From Hofstenia miamia (taxonomy: Eukaryota; Xenacoelomorpha; Acoela; Hofsteniidae): 64,000 bases of DNA. Below the pieces are notes generated by a model. The model searched no databases and was not told the DNA's origin. It worked only from the letters and a program-made list of their open reading frames with translations. Below, one piece after another: positions 10,501 to 25,100 of this stretch (positions are counted from its first letter, which is position 1; every line of letters starts with the position of its first letter). Both the position numbers and the translations under genes were made by a program. The stretch spans positions 34,626 to 98,625 of the forward strand of contig CABFPE010000567.1 in NCBI GenBank assembly GCA_900660155.1, given 5' to 3'.

Positions 10501-13500
10501 AATCGCCGTGGACGTCAAAGAGTATAATTTATCTTAAATTCTGGGAAAATTCTTGGATATGTTAGGGATATTTTATATTCTTAGCGCGTCTGAAATGTTT
10601 TAATCATGTTGCAAGAGCTATTGTGTTGTTTAATTACGTACATATTGAGCACGTACTTTGAACTCGTCTCATTATACATATATAGTAATTATTTGTTTTC
10701 AAGCTTACATTTTTCTCACAATTCTGTTTATAATTATAGAAGTTTTCTTGTGCAACGAATTATGGAATACGATAAACAACATGCTCGATTTTATGTATAC
10801 ATTGAAGTGCACTCGGTGATAAAGCAATTAGACATTTATAACAAATTAAGGAAAGCTTTTCCAAATGCTGAGCCAAGCTATGCAGCAATCAGATTATGAT
10901 GCTGTGATTTTGAAAGTGGGAGAAGACAAAGCGTTTGCGATAATCCACGTAGTGGTCGCATCCAAACATCTGTGTCAGACATCAACACCGCCGCAGTAAG
11001 TCAAGTCATTGAAGAAAACTGTCATCACTCTGGTCGCAGTATTGCTGCCATTTTTAAAAGACGCAGTTCTGGAAATATTGACCGCACATCTCAAACTTCG
11101 TAAAATGTGCAGCGTGTACGTGCCGATCACCCTAACTGACGATCACAAGGAATTGCGTGTTGCGTCTGCCGTGGAATTCTGCAGGCAATTGAAGATCTTG
11201 GAGAAAATGCCAGTAACCTCCATTGGTAGAGGACGAAACCTTGGTAACATTCAGCCCAACGTTACCAAAACAAGAAAACAAATACTGGGTTGCTAATGCA
11301 AGCCAGAGATTTACCATTTTACGACCATCACTTATAAAGAACAAAACACATGTTCTCATCTGCTTCACAACCAACAAATTCTCTGTGCAAGCACTTCTCT
11401 AGGCCACAAAGATCAGTGCTGAACTCTATATTGAATTTTTAAAACGTACTGGAAACCGCTGGTGAGCTCTCCGCAGTATTCCCACTTATCTTAGTCAGCT
11501 TCATTTTCAATACGACAATGCCCGTCCCTGCGTTGCTAACACAACAATTCATTTAAGGAAGGCAACTTCAGATCATCAGCCAATCGCCGCACTCTCCGGA
11601 TATTAATTTGCTCGATAGATGAGTCAATACTCATATTAAATGCCACTTTAAACATCGGATATTTTCCAGCGCGCAGTAAGTAGAAGAGGCCACGTCTTAT
11701 GGCAGACCTCAAAGGAATGGTTTGCTCATGAGCTTGAGAAGCTTAAGCAGCATTTAAATCGTGTCATTGAACAAGATGATTCTTATATTATTTGCCAATG
11801 TATTCATTTTTTAATAAACGTGTTCAGCTTTTGAATAATTTTCAATGATTCAAACTTTTAAGACGCGTTAAGTATTTGATCAGTTCTTTATTCTACCTTT
11901 GCCATCAATATTTTAAAATTCTTAGAAGAAGCCATACAATATTTTTCACTACTATTAAAAAATTTATATATAGAACACAAAAATTTTAATTTGTAGCGAA
12001 CGTATATGCATGCACCTTTGTATCTATCTAACGAAATTCGTGAATATACATATTTAAGTTTTTTCACAGATAAACAAATATTATAACTTTATTTGAAGAT
12101 TACTGTTAACCTCGTAATCGTCCAAGTACTTATTATATACATGTCTACAGCACGCCCCTAACAAGACAATTAGTACTATTTCTAGCTGTGTATTAAGGCA
12201 TTGTTTATGTATTAATTACAGTTAGTATTAATGTTAGTTTTATTGAAAAACTAGTATTCAAATATATCGAAAAGGGTTTTGCTTTTGCAAAATGTTTGTA
12301 GCTTTTGAAAAAAAGATATATATATATATATATATATATATTATCTTAATAAGTAATGGGATGTTGCGCATTAGTAGTATCAACTATATGGCAATGACAA
12401 ACAAAGTTGGAACATATTTTCATATAGTGACGCTGATGATGTTAAAGTTGTCTTCTATGATCTGATTTACATTTTTAGTCTGGTTGTGATAGTATTTCCA
12501 CATCGGACGCTGCGCCAACACCTCGATCAGTAAATGAACCATTCACTGAAACTTACGATAAAGCAGATGAAATTGTTTTGAATGGAAATTCTACGCCTTA
12601 TCCTCAAAGTGTTTCCCAACCGCCTACTCCAGTTTCTCAGCCACCCAATGAAAGTATTCAACATTTCAAAAATCCCACAATAATGCTCAAGAATTGTAAA
12701 ATAGAGGTATGTTTAAGATCATTTCATTTTTTGTTAAGTCAAAATTTAGGAGGTCTCTGCTGAAAACCAGATCCCTAAGCCTGGGAAGAGTAAGGGCAAA
12801 TCAAATACGGAGGTAAGTCAGCTATTTGACTATCTTTCCTCTGCTTTTACCCCGGCTGGCTCACGCAGAAGAGGTGAGCGTATTAACTATTCGGAGAACA
12901 TCGATGATCCTGCACACACTGGAAATAAAAAGCGTAGGAAAAGAGGTGCGTATATTTTAAATTCCTTCGATTTTAATATGCATCGATGTTTCTCTTGTCA
13001 AGAGATTGGTGTTTCCTAGAATTAATACTTTTTGCACTTTATTTTTGTAATTTTGGTACATTATTAGCAACTTGTTTCATAAAGCGCACTACGTGATTAA
13101 TTGTACTATAGTATTTACAACAAAACGATTACGCAAGAATGTAAAAGTACATCGATCGATGTCGGTATTTTGGAATTACCGCTATAATGACAGCTATCCT
13201 AGTGTGCTGCTGAGCTGCCACCTTGAAAATTATAAGTGAACAACTCCGAAATTTATAATAAAAAATTGGCAAAATTACGTCAGTTTTCATTATATGTGAT
13301 TACATAATAAGTATACAAACATACAAATGCTCATATATCAAATCCCACTGCTTATTGCAACTATTTTTCAGGCTCTGGCAATGCCCATATCTTATCTATT
13401 GAATTTTGAAAATGTGCTAATTGCCTATTGTTTACATTTTCGGTAAAACTCTTCGTTTTTCCCTGGTTTTTAACATTGCACTGATGATTGCTTTTTTGTA

Positions 13501-16041
13501 ACTTGTAGGAATTTGTTTTAGCAGCTATCGATTTTTATCTGCAAATCTTATAGCCATTAACAAAGTTGCATTTCTTACGCATTTTTCTGATTCTATTTTC
13601 ATTATTAAAAAACGAATATATATATAGTAATTTTAGAGTGCTGACTATTCTGAAGTACGTATCTATTCAATGTTAGTCTCATTTATTAAGTATTTGCTCT
13701 ACCTACTCTTCATCAAATTTGTAAATATATAGTCTTTCTTGTAAGTACCTAAATAAGGTTGAATTCAAATATTATTAGTAAGGGTACTACAAAATATTGC
13801 ATAAAAAGAATAAATATTTTAGATGAAGACGAATTTACTGCTACGACTGACTATACACCCAATAAAAAAAGTCGGTTTGACAATGAGAAATTAGTAAACA
13901 AACAAGACCAAGCGAATGCTGTTCAACCAATTTGGAAAAAACAGGACAAAGTAAAGAAAACGCGAACTCATAAACTTCAGGAAAAGCCAGTTACTGAGAA
14001 AGGTATTTCAAAACTCATTCAATCTTGTTGTTAAACACTTAGTGTATTTGACACAAATTATATTTCTGCAATTTACAAGTGCGATTATTTAATTGAAATT
14101 ATTGAAAGCTTAAGTCTATCTAATGAAGATGAATGTAAAATATAAGGCAGCTTTATAATTGTAGTTTCAATATAAAGTGCGGTTCACGTTTTGTTAGGGA
14201 ACTAATAAGAATTTCGGTGATCTTAGTATTGATGTGTAGATTTTGTTTGAAGGGCTATATTCAACAAAAAGTTCTATTTCAAAGAATAATGAATGCTTTA
14301 ATAACAAATTTTGATTATACATTAAATTAATATTATATATTTTCCCGCATTAATCGTGGATATATTCTTAATTAACATGGTCTTATGCCCACGTGTAAGA
14401 AGGTTACGTTTAGAGCAGTTAAACTCTGAACAGTATAAGCGATGTCTTCATTTAATAGAGAATATTCTCGAAAATACTGAAGAGTATCTGACAACTATCG
14501 ACACTACGCGTTCTGAAGATCAATTAGAGCAGTTCAGCTGTCCTTCTGAATTGCTCATTCCTAAACCAAGTTTAGTCGAAATCGGTGTCGAATGTTCCAA
14601 GCTAAAGCAACAAGGTATCATGCATCTCATACCTGGTGAACGGCTGGTGAAATTTCTTAGTGTACTTGAAAAAAATATAGCTGATGGTTCCAGATTAGCA
14701 TTTTATGATGGGGTATTTNNNNNNNNNNNNNNNNNNNNNNNNNNNNNNNNNNNNNNNNNNNNNNNNNNNNNNNNNNNNNNNNNNNNNNNNNNNNNNNNNN
14801 NNNNNNNNNNNNNNNNNNNNNNNNNNNNNNNNNNNNNNNNNNNNNNNNNNNNNNNNNNNNNNNNNNNNNNNNNNNNNNNNNNNNNNNNNNNNNNNNNNNN
14901 NNNNNNNNNNNNNNNNNNNNNNNNNNNNNNNNNNNNNNNNNNNNNNNNNNNNNNNNNNNNNNNNNNNNNNNNNNNNNNNNNNNNNNNNNNNNNNNNNNNN
15001 NNNNNNNNNNNNNNNNNNNNNNNNNNNNNNNNNNNNNNNNNNNNNNNNNNNNNNNNNNNNNNNNNNNNNNNNNNNNNNNNNNNNNNNNNNNNNNNNNNNN
15101 NNNNNNNNNNNNNNNNNNNNNNNNNNNNNNNNNNNNNNNNNNNNNNNNNNNNNNNNNNNNNNNNNNNNNNNNNNNNNNNNNNNNNNNNNNNNNNNNNNNN
15201 NNNNNNNNNNNNNNNNNNNNNNNNNNNNNNNNNNNNNNNNNNNNNNNNNNNNNNNNNNNNNNNNNNNNNNNNNNNNNNNNNNNNNNNNNNNNNNNNNNNN
15301 NNNNNNNNNNNNNNNNNNNNNNNNNNNNNNNNNNNNNNNNNNNNNNNNNNNNNNNNNNNNNNNNNNNNNNNNNNNNNNNNNNNNNNNNNNNNNNNNNNNN
15401 NNNNNNNNNNNNNNNNNNNNNNNNNNNNNNNNNNNNNNNNNNNNNNNNNNNNNNNNNNNNNNNNNNNNNNNNNNNNNNNNNNNNNNNNNNNNNNNNNNNN
15501 NNNNNNNNNNNNNNNNNNNNNNNNNNNNNNNNNNNNNNNNNNNNNNNNNNNNNNNNNNNNNNNNNNNNNNNNNNNNNNNNNNNNNNNNNNNNNNNNNNNN
15601 NNNNNNNNNNNNNNNNNNNNNNNNNNNNNNNNNNNNNNNNNNNNNNNNNNNNNNNNNNNNNNNNNNNNNNNNNNNNNNNNNNNNNNNNNNNNNNNNNNNN
15701 NNNNNNNNNNNNNNNNNNAGTGAATAATGCTTGGATCGACTTCAAACCTAGTTCATTAGCTTCCAAATTAAAAACTACATCTACTAAATTTCTTTAAAGA
15801 TTTATAGGATATGGTATAATACCTTTGATTACTATGTACTTAACAATATTATATGGTTATTGAAGTTCAAGACTTTCGAGTTTGCTGTAGCCAAAAATTT
15901 AATCAACTATGGAAGGCATTGGTCTAATAAAATGAATAGGCACTAGTGTAATGCATATGATTGAGAAACTGTTAAAATTGCAACATCATTAATATAAAAA
16001 AAAATTTTGGTTACAAACGACGAATATTGTTACAAACGGCG

Positions 16042-16074
<33 letters not shown>

Positions 16075-16133
16075 ACGATTATAAATGACGAATATAAATG
16101 CTGCAAAAATTACAAACGGCGAATATACGAATA

Positions 16134-16167
<34 letters not shown>

Positions 16168-19100
16168 CGTTATATACGTTGTTAGCTATTTTTCGTTGCT
16201 CAATTCGTATTTTTAGAAATTAGTAATTGATGTCTTTCATCGTCTTTGGTTTACATTTATTAAGAGGGATCCCATTGCTGTTAAACGAAGAGCTAGGCAA
16301 ATAGTTGAGACTGTAATTGTTTCAAAGGATTATGGTTATGAAGGATTCGAAAGTCTTCTTAACACTGTACGTTTCACTACTATTTACGTATATATTGCGA
16401 TTTATAATTCGTTTTAATGTTTCTATATTTATTTCTTAACGCGTTTAGTTGTTAAAAGAGGATTCCTTAGCATCTCCAACTTTGAAATCCCTCGAACAAA
16501 TTGTAGATTCACTAGTTGAGTATATTGTTTGCCTTGAAGAGTATCAAGTGGACGACGATAGTGGTGAGTCAATAAATTAGTCTTAAAATATTTGGAGAGT
16601 TAATGTTTAGAATCTTCTAAAGTAGATGGGCAGATTGATGTTTCACAGCAATTACTTGGCGCAATCACCGCGCTTTTTATCATTTCGAAAATCAAGCCTG
16701 CTTTACTTGTGCCTCATTCATCATCTCTTCAGCCGTATCTTGGTACTAAAGTTGCCGTAAGTTTACAGACAATTTTTAAGGTTACTGTGCTAACTGTCCT
16801 TTGCTTAGTCTGGTTCCGATTCTCATATTATTTTCTATGTGGCTAGTATACTTGAACGGACTGTGCCTTTAATCATGAATCCAAGTGAAGTATTCTTAGC
16901 CTCTTTAGAAGAAGAACTAATGAAACTTATTCACAAGCATGGCATGATGGTAAGTAAACACGAATTTTTTTTGGTAATTTTAATCGTGTACATTTGCAAT
17001 TTCTCAAATGATTTACTGATTTTTATATTATATTTATTCAAATGTAATTTGGAATTCTTTGCTTGTAGTCCGTGTAATTTAAGAATTTTTTTAACTATTT
17101 TGGCAAAGAAATTACTTCACTATTGTTTTAATTAAACTTAAGACTAGAGATTTGCAGGTATAACAAATAAGATTACGGAGCGGTTTAACCCAAACAGAGC
17201 TCTGCATCAAGTTTCAGAACTCGCCAGATAAAGACTCTTCTTACCATCTGGCAATGTGCGTAAAGCCACCAACTAATTAAAATAGCTGATATTCATGTAT
17301 AATCAGACAAATATAGAAAGCATACTAATTATGCATTAGGTAAATTCATACAAATTTTGTAGTATATTTGCATCATAATATATAAATTCGAGCTACGTAA
17401 AATATTTTAAAATGAATAGTGCAGGCATCTAAATCATATTAAGAGCAGGTAAAGAATTCCTCCTCTAAATTTCTAAATTTATCTGTAGCAATAATGCTGT
17501 TGAATTCAGCGAAAAAATTAATTGCAAGTTTTCCAATCAATTGCATACTTCTGCGATCAATTTTCCATTTGTCTTTGATCCCAATTAATTGAAATACGAT
17601 TGAGTAGTTCCCATTTTATGTATCAAGAAGAGTACAACTACACATTTATATAAAACATAACATACACTGTTGTTCGTCAGGTAAATTTTAAAATTATCAA
17701 TTCACTAGCCTATATTGCGAACAGCTAACATAGATCCTACAATAAACGAGCTGTGAATCTGATGTTGTTCCTGATTTGATAAAATCCAAATGGTAGTATA
17801 TTATGTAATTTAGGTATAGAATTGTTTAGGCAAGTGCGAAATCGATCAAGTAGAAAGACAGAGCGACGATCAAATCTAAAATACTAATCAAGCTTACACG
17901 TGAAAATAATATAAAGCTTAATTCAGTACTTTCTAATACTTGCAATTAATTTTTGTGATGGACAGGAGCTGGTCGAATATGTTAGTCGCCACTGTTTTAA
18001 CATCTCCTGATGCAATGCTGTTGCAAATAGAAAAAACTACCATTCATATATTGACGATAATTTTCTTATAACAAACTTAATCATTTAAAGCAAATTTCAT
18101 ATTCTCAGTTTATTCGAAATTTTCAATAAGTTCGATATGCGAACAGTTTCATTATAAATAAACTTGGTTTGCTTGCAAGTAGAAGAGTGTTTTATTTGAA
18201 AAACTTTTAAGTTTCCACGACCGTACTTGACATTAGAGCACAAAATCATAAAACGCCATTTGTAAAAATGGAAATACATGTATATGAAATCAAGTAGTGC
18301 GTGACATTATTTTAGCGATGACGTCATACTCTCAACTTTGTTAGGAATCTAAAATATAGCGAGGCTGCCTATTCAATCATTTTGAATTTCTCCATTCGAA
18401 ATCGCTTCGCAAGCAAACCCCGAGAAATATTCTGATTAAATAGAGTCACGACTTCGGTAAATGCCGCATGTTGCTTTGTAGTTTTTAACCTGTTTTACAC
18501 GATGATTTTCATTATGATTTTTTAGGGATCCGCGATAATGTTTTTATTTTTCAAATGTGTCTGCACTTTGTTATACCAGTTTTGTTATTTTCTACTCAAC
18601 TTGAATTTTTATTGACAACTAATCAATGTTTTTAGGTTTTACAAAGCTGTGTTAGCTGTCTTGCTGCAATTGTAAACAAAGTTACACATAATTACAAACT
18701 AGTCAAAGACTGCTTTCAAAAATTCTATAGTATAGTTACTTAATACTGCCTTTTTATTGATTTTTATTTTAGCTTGTTTGGTTAAGTTCAGAGATCAGAA
18801 CGAAATAAGCTCATCAAATAAACCTTATCTTCTTCGTTGCCTTTTTACTGTTGGCTTATTTAATAAGCATTTTTCATTCGAGTCAAAGCCGCAGTCAAAC
18901 TATAAACAGGTATTGCATTAAATTCAATTACCAATGACTATGTGATCTGTCATTTTATAACTCTTTGCTTATGCAAGTGTTTTCAAATAAAAATCTTAGA
19001 AAATTTGAAATAATTTGAATACTTGAGTATCGCAAATACAGAGTTGCAAGGGACTCGGAATTTTGGGTCCCACTTCACACTAAAATATTAAGTTATTCAA

Positions 19101-22100
19101 GCCCAATAAGCAAACAATGGCACCTGGCACAAGCCCAGCCTAGGCTAGGCTTTTTTTATTTATAATTCAGTTCTTAGATTGCACCAAACTTTTCCCAATG
19201 AGGACTTCTCGATAATATTCAATTTGAAAGCCATATTTTGAAATAAGTCTTGAGATAGTAATTCTAAAATGTAATGTATTGACATTATACAGTCATTTCT
19301 ATGTATTAATGTTTGCTTTTGCAGCATAAATTACAATATCACAATAGAAAGGTAAGTGTGAATTTAGCTTCGTATGTAAATTGTTTGGATGAAGAGCATG
19401 TAGATTTAATTAAATATTTGCATGTGCTGCATTTAAATGTTGCTCATCCCTTGCTAATCGTTACTCACAGATGTGTAGCGAGATTTTTTCGTAACTAACA
19501 AAAGGCTTGTAGATGCTGATTTGCATTAAAGATATACATGCAATTATTGACGTGGATACTTTTTTTCGAATTCTTGTTCGTATTTACTTATTCTTGTTCA
19601 GTTTTAATAAGATGGGTTACATTATTTATTCGTTTAATTGTCATACTGTACTCATAAACCCCTTAATTTTCTCTAAATGCTTTTTGAATGTCAACTAATA
19701 TTAATTGAAACAATGAGATGTCCACTTTAACACAATTTTCGTTTTTTGCTATGTAACATTGATATGCTGATAAAAAGTAAATTCTTGGGTGTCTATAGTT
19801 TTCTACGCATATATGCAAAGTTGAATCCGACTGCACCTTTTACAAATACCCCATTCGAAATGTTCCATTGGATTAACTAAAATGATGTTTATATTATTTA
19901 TTGAAAGCATGTAAAAAATTTGCATGAAATAATATAAACAAGGTGATAGAGCAACATTCGGCATTTTGAGTTTATGCTGTTTCTACATGAGTTCACTGGA
20001 ACACTGGAATTTAATCTAGAATGGGTATTTATGTAATATAATAACCCGATATTTTTACATGTTTTAATGTTCACTTTAAACAGTTATTGTAGTATTTTAC
20101 GTATTTTATAGTATCTTTCAGTGAACAAGTTTTATTATGTATAATATTTATTTATACCGTTATTTCATTATTTAGCCTTCTATATCCGAGAAGGTATTTG
20201 ATGTTCTATATCATTTCACGCACCATTCGGATCAAGATATACAAGAGAAAGCGCTTCAGGGTATTGGATTCACATGCATCGCACATCCAGAGTTCATGCT
20301 TGGTAGTCGAATTCAGGAGCTTTACAGAAATATTCTTCACGAAGCTATTTACTCAACCTCATTAAAGAAATTGATTCTCTCAAACATACAAAACTATCTG
20401 TTAGAGGAAGATGAAAGACTACGTTTAGCAGATTCAGAATGTAATTTTTTCTTGTTATTGTCAAAACTATCAAGTTATGCTACTAGCATATTTCTGTGAG
20501 TTGTTTCAATGAATGAGTTTAGGATTTGTCATGATTATTATTTGGAATTCTATTATTGAGTAAACAAATACGAATTATATCAAAATGAGTGTCTATTAAT
20601 CTTTATCGACAATTTTGTCAGTATTCTAAATTGGCATCAAGATATGATCAATTTTAACGCTTATTCTCATATTCATTAATTCAATTAATTGTGTCTTTAT
20701 TAAGATATTATTCTGATTGTGCTTTAACTTTCTCGCAGATTAACATTTAAAAAAATGTGAATTCTTATATGATTTCTGTGGATTTCGTTATTTAATTTTT
20801 AAAATCCTTTAGTTAGTAAAACGCGACCAAGTGACAGCATTAAAGAAATGTACGATGTTTCTTCAGGAATGGGATCAAATGTCATTCAAGTATACCTCGA
20901 TCACATTTTTTTGGTCTTCTTTCATCAGGATGCTACAGTGAGAATGTTCGCTTTAAAATTGGTGTGTCTAGTTTTACGCCAAGGGCTAGTGCAACCAGTG
21001 AAGTGTGTACCATATCTAATAGTTTTAAGTTCTGATGATGCTAATCCTGCAATTAAAATCAAGGCTGATCAGCAATTAAGTGAGATTGATACTAAGTATC
21101 CCGGATTTATCCATATGAAGGCTTCTCAGGGAATTAAGTTCGCTTTCAACTTTCACAGCGCCTTATGTGCTGTAAGTATACTTTAATATTGCACGTGGGC
21201 CGTATAGTTAACAATTTTTTTGAATATTTTTACTCCATCTTTTATGACTCGAACTAATCGAAATTTTCGTGCAAAAAAATTTTGATATTTTTTTATATTC
21301 GATTACTCAGATTATGAACTATGTGTAAAGATTTAGACATAATTGTTAAGTTATCTAGAAGTCATATGTATGTGAATAAATTGTGTTTTAGAATGATAAA
21401 TCAATCCCGCGAGGATATACTATAGATGCCAACGATTGCCCAATTGCTTGCATCTCTCATATATATTCGCTCATTCGATCAAATCGAACAAACCGCCGCG
21501 CCTTAATGCAAAGTCTTCTCTCTATATTTGACGATAATGTGGTAAATTTTTTATATCTTCAGTTAATTGCAACAAGTTTTCTGCACAAACATTTTACTCA
21601 TTTGATCTAAATTAGTTTAATATTTCTTTGAAGGTATTCCTAGTGCAATTTAATAATCAAATTGTTTGATCATCGTGAAGATTTATTAGTTGGTTAGTGT
21701 TATGAGTCTGGAATAAATATGTGCTTTAAAGGAAACTTTTCGTAATGTAGAAATGTATTTTATTTATACGTTAAACAGATTGATCAGTTTTGTGCTAAGA
21801 TATGGGATTGATAGTTAGAATCAACGTAATTATTTCCATGAACAGAATGTTAGACTACAATAAGTTCATTCATAAACTTATCATTTTAAAGAAATTTTAT
21901 GATAAATACACAGGTGTCTTAAACTCGATTGGCATAATGGGATTTGAAAAAATACCTCCATTTATTTTATGCATTTAGTTCGAAAATAAGGATGCGATGT
22001 TAACAATGGGTGGAAATGTCTTAACAAATCAGAAAGCTTCATTAAAAAAATCAAATTTGTGTATAATAATAATTTCTCTGATAATACTATGCAAAATAAC

Positions 22101-25100
22101 TTTGTTTACTTTGTGCAGAGAGATTCAAATAATTGTTTCCCTATGCAATTATATTTTTAATATAGAAGTTTAATTTAATTTATTATTTATCAAATATTCA
22201 TTATTTTAGTAGTTTTGATGATATATTTGGTCTTTGTATGATTGATAAAGTTTGTATTAATCAAGTCATGAGAATGTTCATTTTAAAGTAGAATGACACG
22301 CTATATATTATATTTGGTAAAAAATGTTATGAGAATATATTGGCCCTTTAGAAACAAAAGATTTCAACTAGTTTTTACAAAAATGAATTTAATATATGAA
22401 AACAATCTTTGGAAGACCATCTTCTCATTCATTAGGTAGTTATAGACGATTTGCTGTTTTGTTAAAATTCATATTTAGCTAAAAAATATTGTAAATATAA
22501 GCAATTTACCCAATTACCATTTACGACCTTTTGTTTCTAAAGGGATTTATTTTGAGGTACTATGAGATAAATACATTAAAAATTTTATTAAGATTCAAAA
22601 GCAATTTTTTGCTACAATAAACTAGTACAGAAAATTTAAACTACAAAACTACAAAAAGCTATTTACAAAAAATAATAAGTATATATAATATTAAAATGTG
22701 TGTGTGTGTTTGTGTGTGTTGTGTGTGTGCATTTTATACAAACTTTTCAAATGAATGTAGTGTCTTACAATTTCTTTTATTTTTTTGGTCAAATTTTATT
22801 ATGAATTGCATTTATTGAGAAACTATATAGTACGTATGAAATGATTTAATCCTAATTTTTATTTTTACTGTCATTTTTGTTTCTCATATCTAAAATGTTT
22901 AGCCAGTATCGTTGCACTACCTGGTATTTTTGGCTGATTGTATCGCTAGTTTGCCATATCAGAATCAGGATGAACCTTTGTTTATAATTCACCATATAGA
23001 TATCAAACTTTCGATCGCTGGTGCAAATATCATACAAACTTTTAAGCAGTATTTCTACTACGATAATCAGATGCGGATGTTGGCTACGACTGGGTCGATT
23101 CCTCGGGAAATTATGTATCCCAATGATGATGACGAGGATGAGAATTTTCTTCTAGGTAGTGTAAATTTCGTTATTTTATTATATTTCTTAACATTTAAAT
23201 TAAATAAAAAATTTTTATTTAGCTAACTTTCCTGTTCAATATGAACAAAGCATTGTTGACTGGTATCGACAAGCACAAGGCTGCATTCTTCTTCTTACTT
23301 TAAAAAACCATCTTAAGTTTGTTTATGGGTTTTCAGATCAGTATGAATTTTATTTGATATTATTTATTATCATTTACTCTAATGCAAAAGTATGTTTTCT
23401 TGAAAACGTATGCTGCTAAAATGTAAAATAGGTTCTGCAATTGGAATTACTTGTACCTTTTGTAGTCGACATTTTTATACAAATTTTGTTTAATTGATTT
23501 CCTACATGGTTGTTCAACTTTCAATGATTTTTTGATTAACGAAAATATGTTATCTCTTACTTTATAGTGCAATGTTATCTTTTTCCATTTTAGATTGTTT
23601 ACGAACTGATTTTAAATTTGGAAATCATTTGAGAAAAGCTATATATTTTTTTCTTTTCTTTTTTGTGTGATTAACCGCTAATAGAATTTGGCATTGCATC
23701 ATGAAAGCAATGTAAGCGGATTTAAAACGCTCTTTTATATGACAATATAATTTAAATTTTATTTTCAGGCAGTCGCTCCGTATTTAAGCTCTGCACACTT
23801 TAGAATGCTCTTTACAAATGTAACCAACGGTATTTTATACCTGAACGTTTCCACTTCATCTTCCATTTTCAATCAAAAAATCTTACTATACATGATTATT
23901 GAAAAGTAACTCCTTGTTTTAAAATAAATACAATTTTTTTTCAAACACTGTAATATGTTTTGCAATTTTTGTGTGCATATTATTTAATTTATTGCTATTT
24001 ATACTATGCCCTAGTTTTCTCTTATTTTGTTCTATTATAATTTGTTTGAAATTTTAAAATCCTACGGAAATGGCTGGATATCTTACTCTACTGGAATGTT
24101 ACTTAGATAGCTCCATGTTGCGAAGTTTAGAGATTGACCCAAAAACTATTAGAAATTGCCATAAAATATTAATGACCACCGGATCTGTGAAATCGGCTGA
24201 AGCAATTCCTTAATGATTTGTGAAGCCTTTGGCTAACTTACTCGGTTACGTTGAGTTTTAAATAGTAACAGTCATGCTTCTCATATGGGTTAACTGTAGA
24301 AATTCATTTTCAAAAACCATTTTTTTAAAACATCGAGTTACTTTTCAATCACGCTGTATGTTTATGCACAACAAAAAATATTTTGTCATTTTCTCAGTAA
24401 AAAATTATGATTGCTTTTGCTCAAAGTGATACTATATCTTAACTATTATTCTGAGGTCTCTCTGAGTAGATTCGCATTAAAATACTAAATTACATCATTT
24501 TAAAATTTGATAAATTGCGGATGCGTTACTTAAAGTATTGATGTTTGATAAATGCCAAGTCATTAATATTTGTAGTTTTTTAGCCACATGTAATGTAACA
24601 TTAATTAGTTTCTCCCTTAACATTTAGATGAACGCATAGTTTATATAAATTGTCCATTTAGTTTGCGTATTTTTATCATTTTATTATTAAAAAATATTTT
24701 GAAATATATGATTTAAAAATTAAGTATAAATATTATATTTTTAGAAAATGTCAGAAGTATTCACCAAATGAGTCTGTGAAGGTTTATGATCGACCAGCAA
24801 ATCGTAAACATGGTGCTAAATTTGACCCTAGAAGTGTATTAGATTTTATGAAATCTATTGCGTTTGTATGTCCATTGGATGTTAATGTCAAGCTCTTCCT
24901 TGTCCGTCAGTATCTTCAAGTAAGCTTATTTTTGTTATATATTCTCGATCCTTATCCTCGCATATTAATATGCGATACAAAGCAGTAACATAGTATGTTG
25001 GTGTTCTGTTCATTTACAGTAGATATCAATTATTATTGATGTTAGATCGATTGAATGCACATTCCTTGGAAAGAGCATTGCATTAATTCATTAATTTGTT

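Noticed and set aside
10606-10899. 97-codon frame with ATG
   Set aside because: Its second half is the N-terminus of dead mariner element 2; the first half is AT-rich intron joined by chance.
14356-15766. Long open frames of 340-455 codons on both strands
   Set aside because: They are mostly translated N from the assembly gap. Only the part before 14712 is a real NIPBL exon.
16010-16130. Short repeated units considered as a CRISPR-like array
   Set aside because: The genome is eukaryotic, and the units are few, imperfect and mixed with TA microsatellite without regular spacers.
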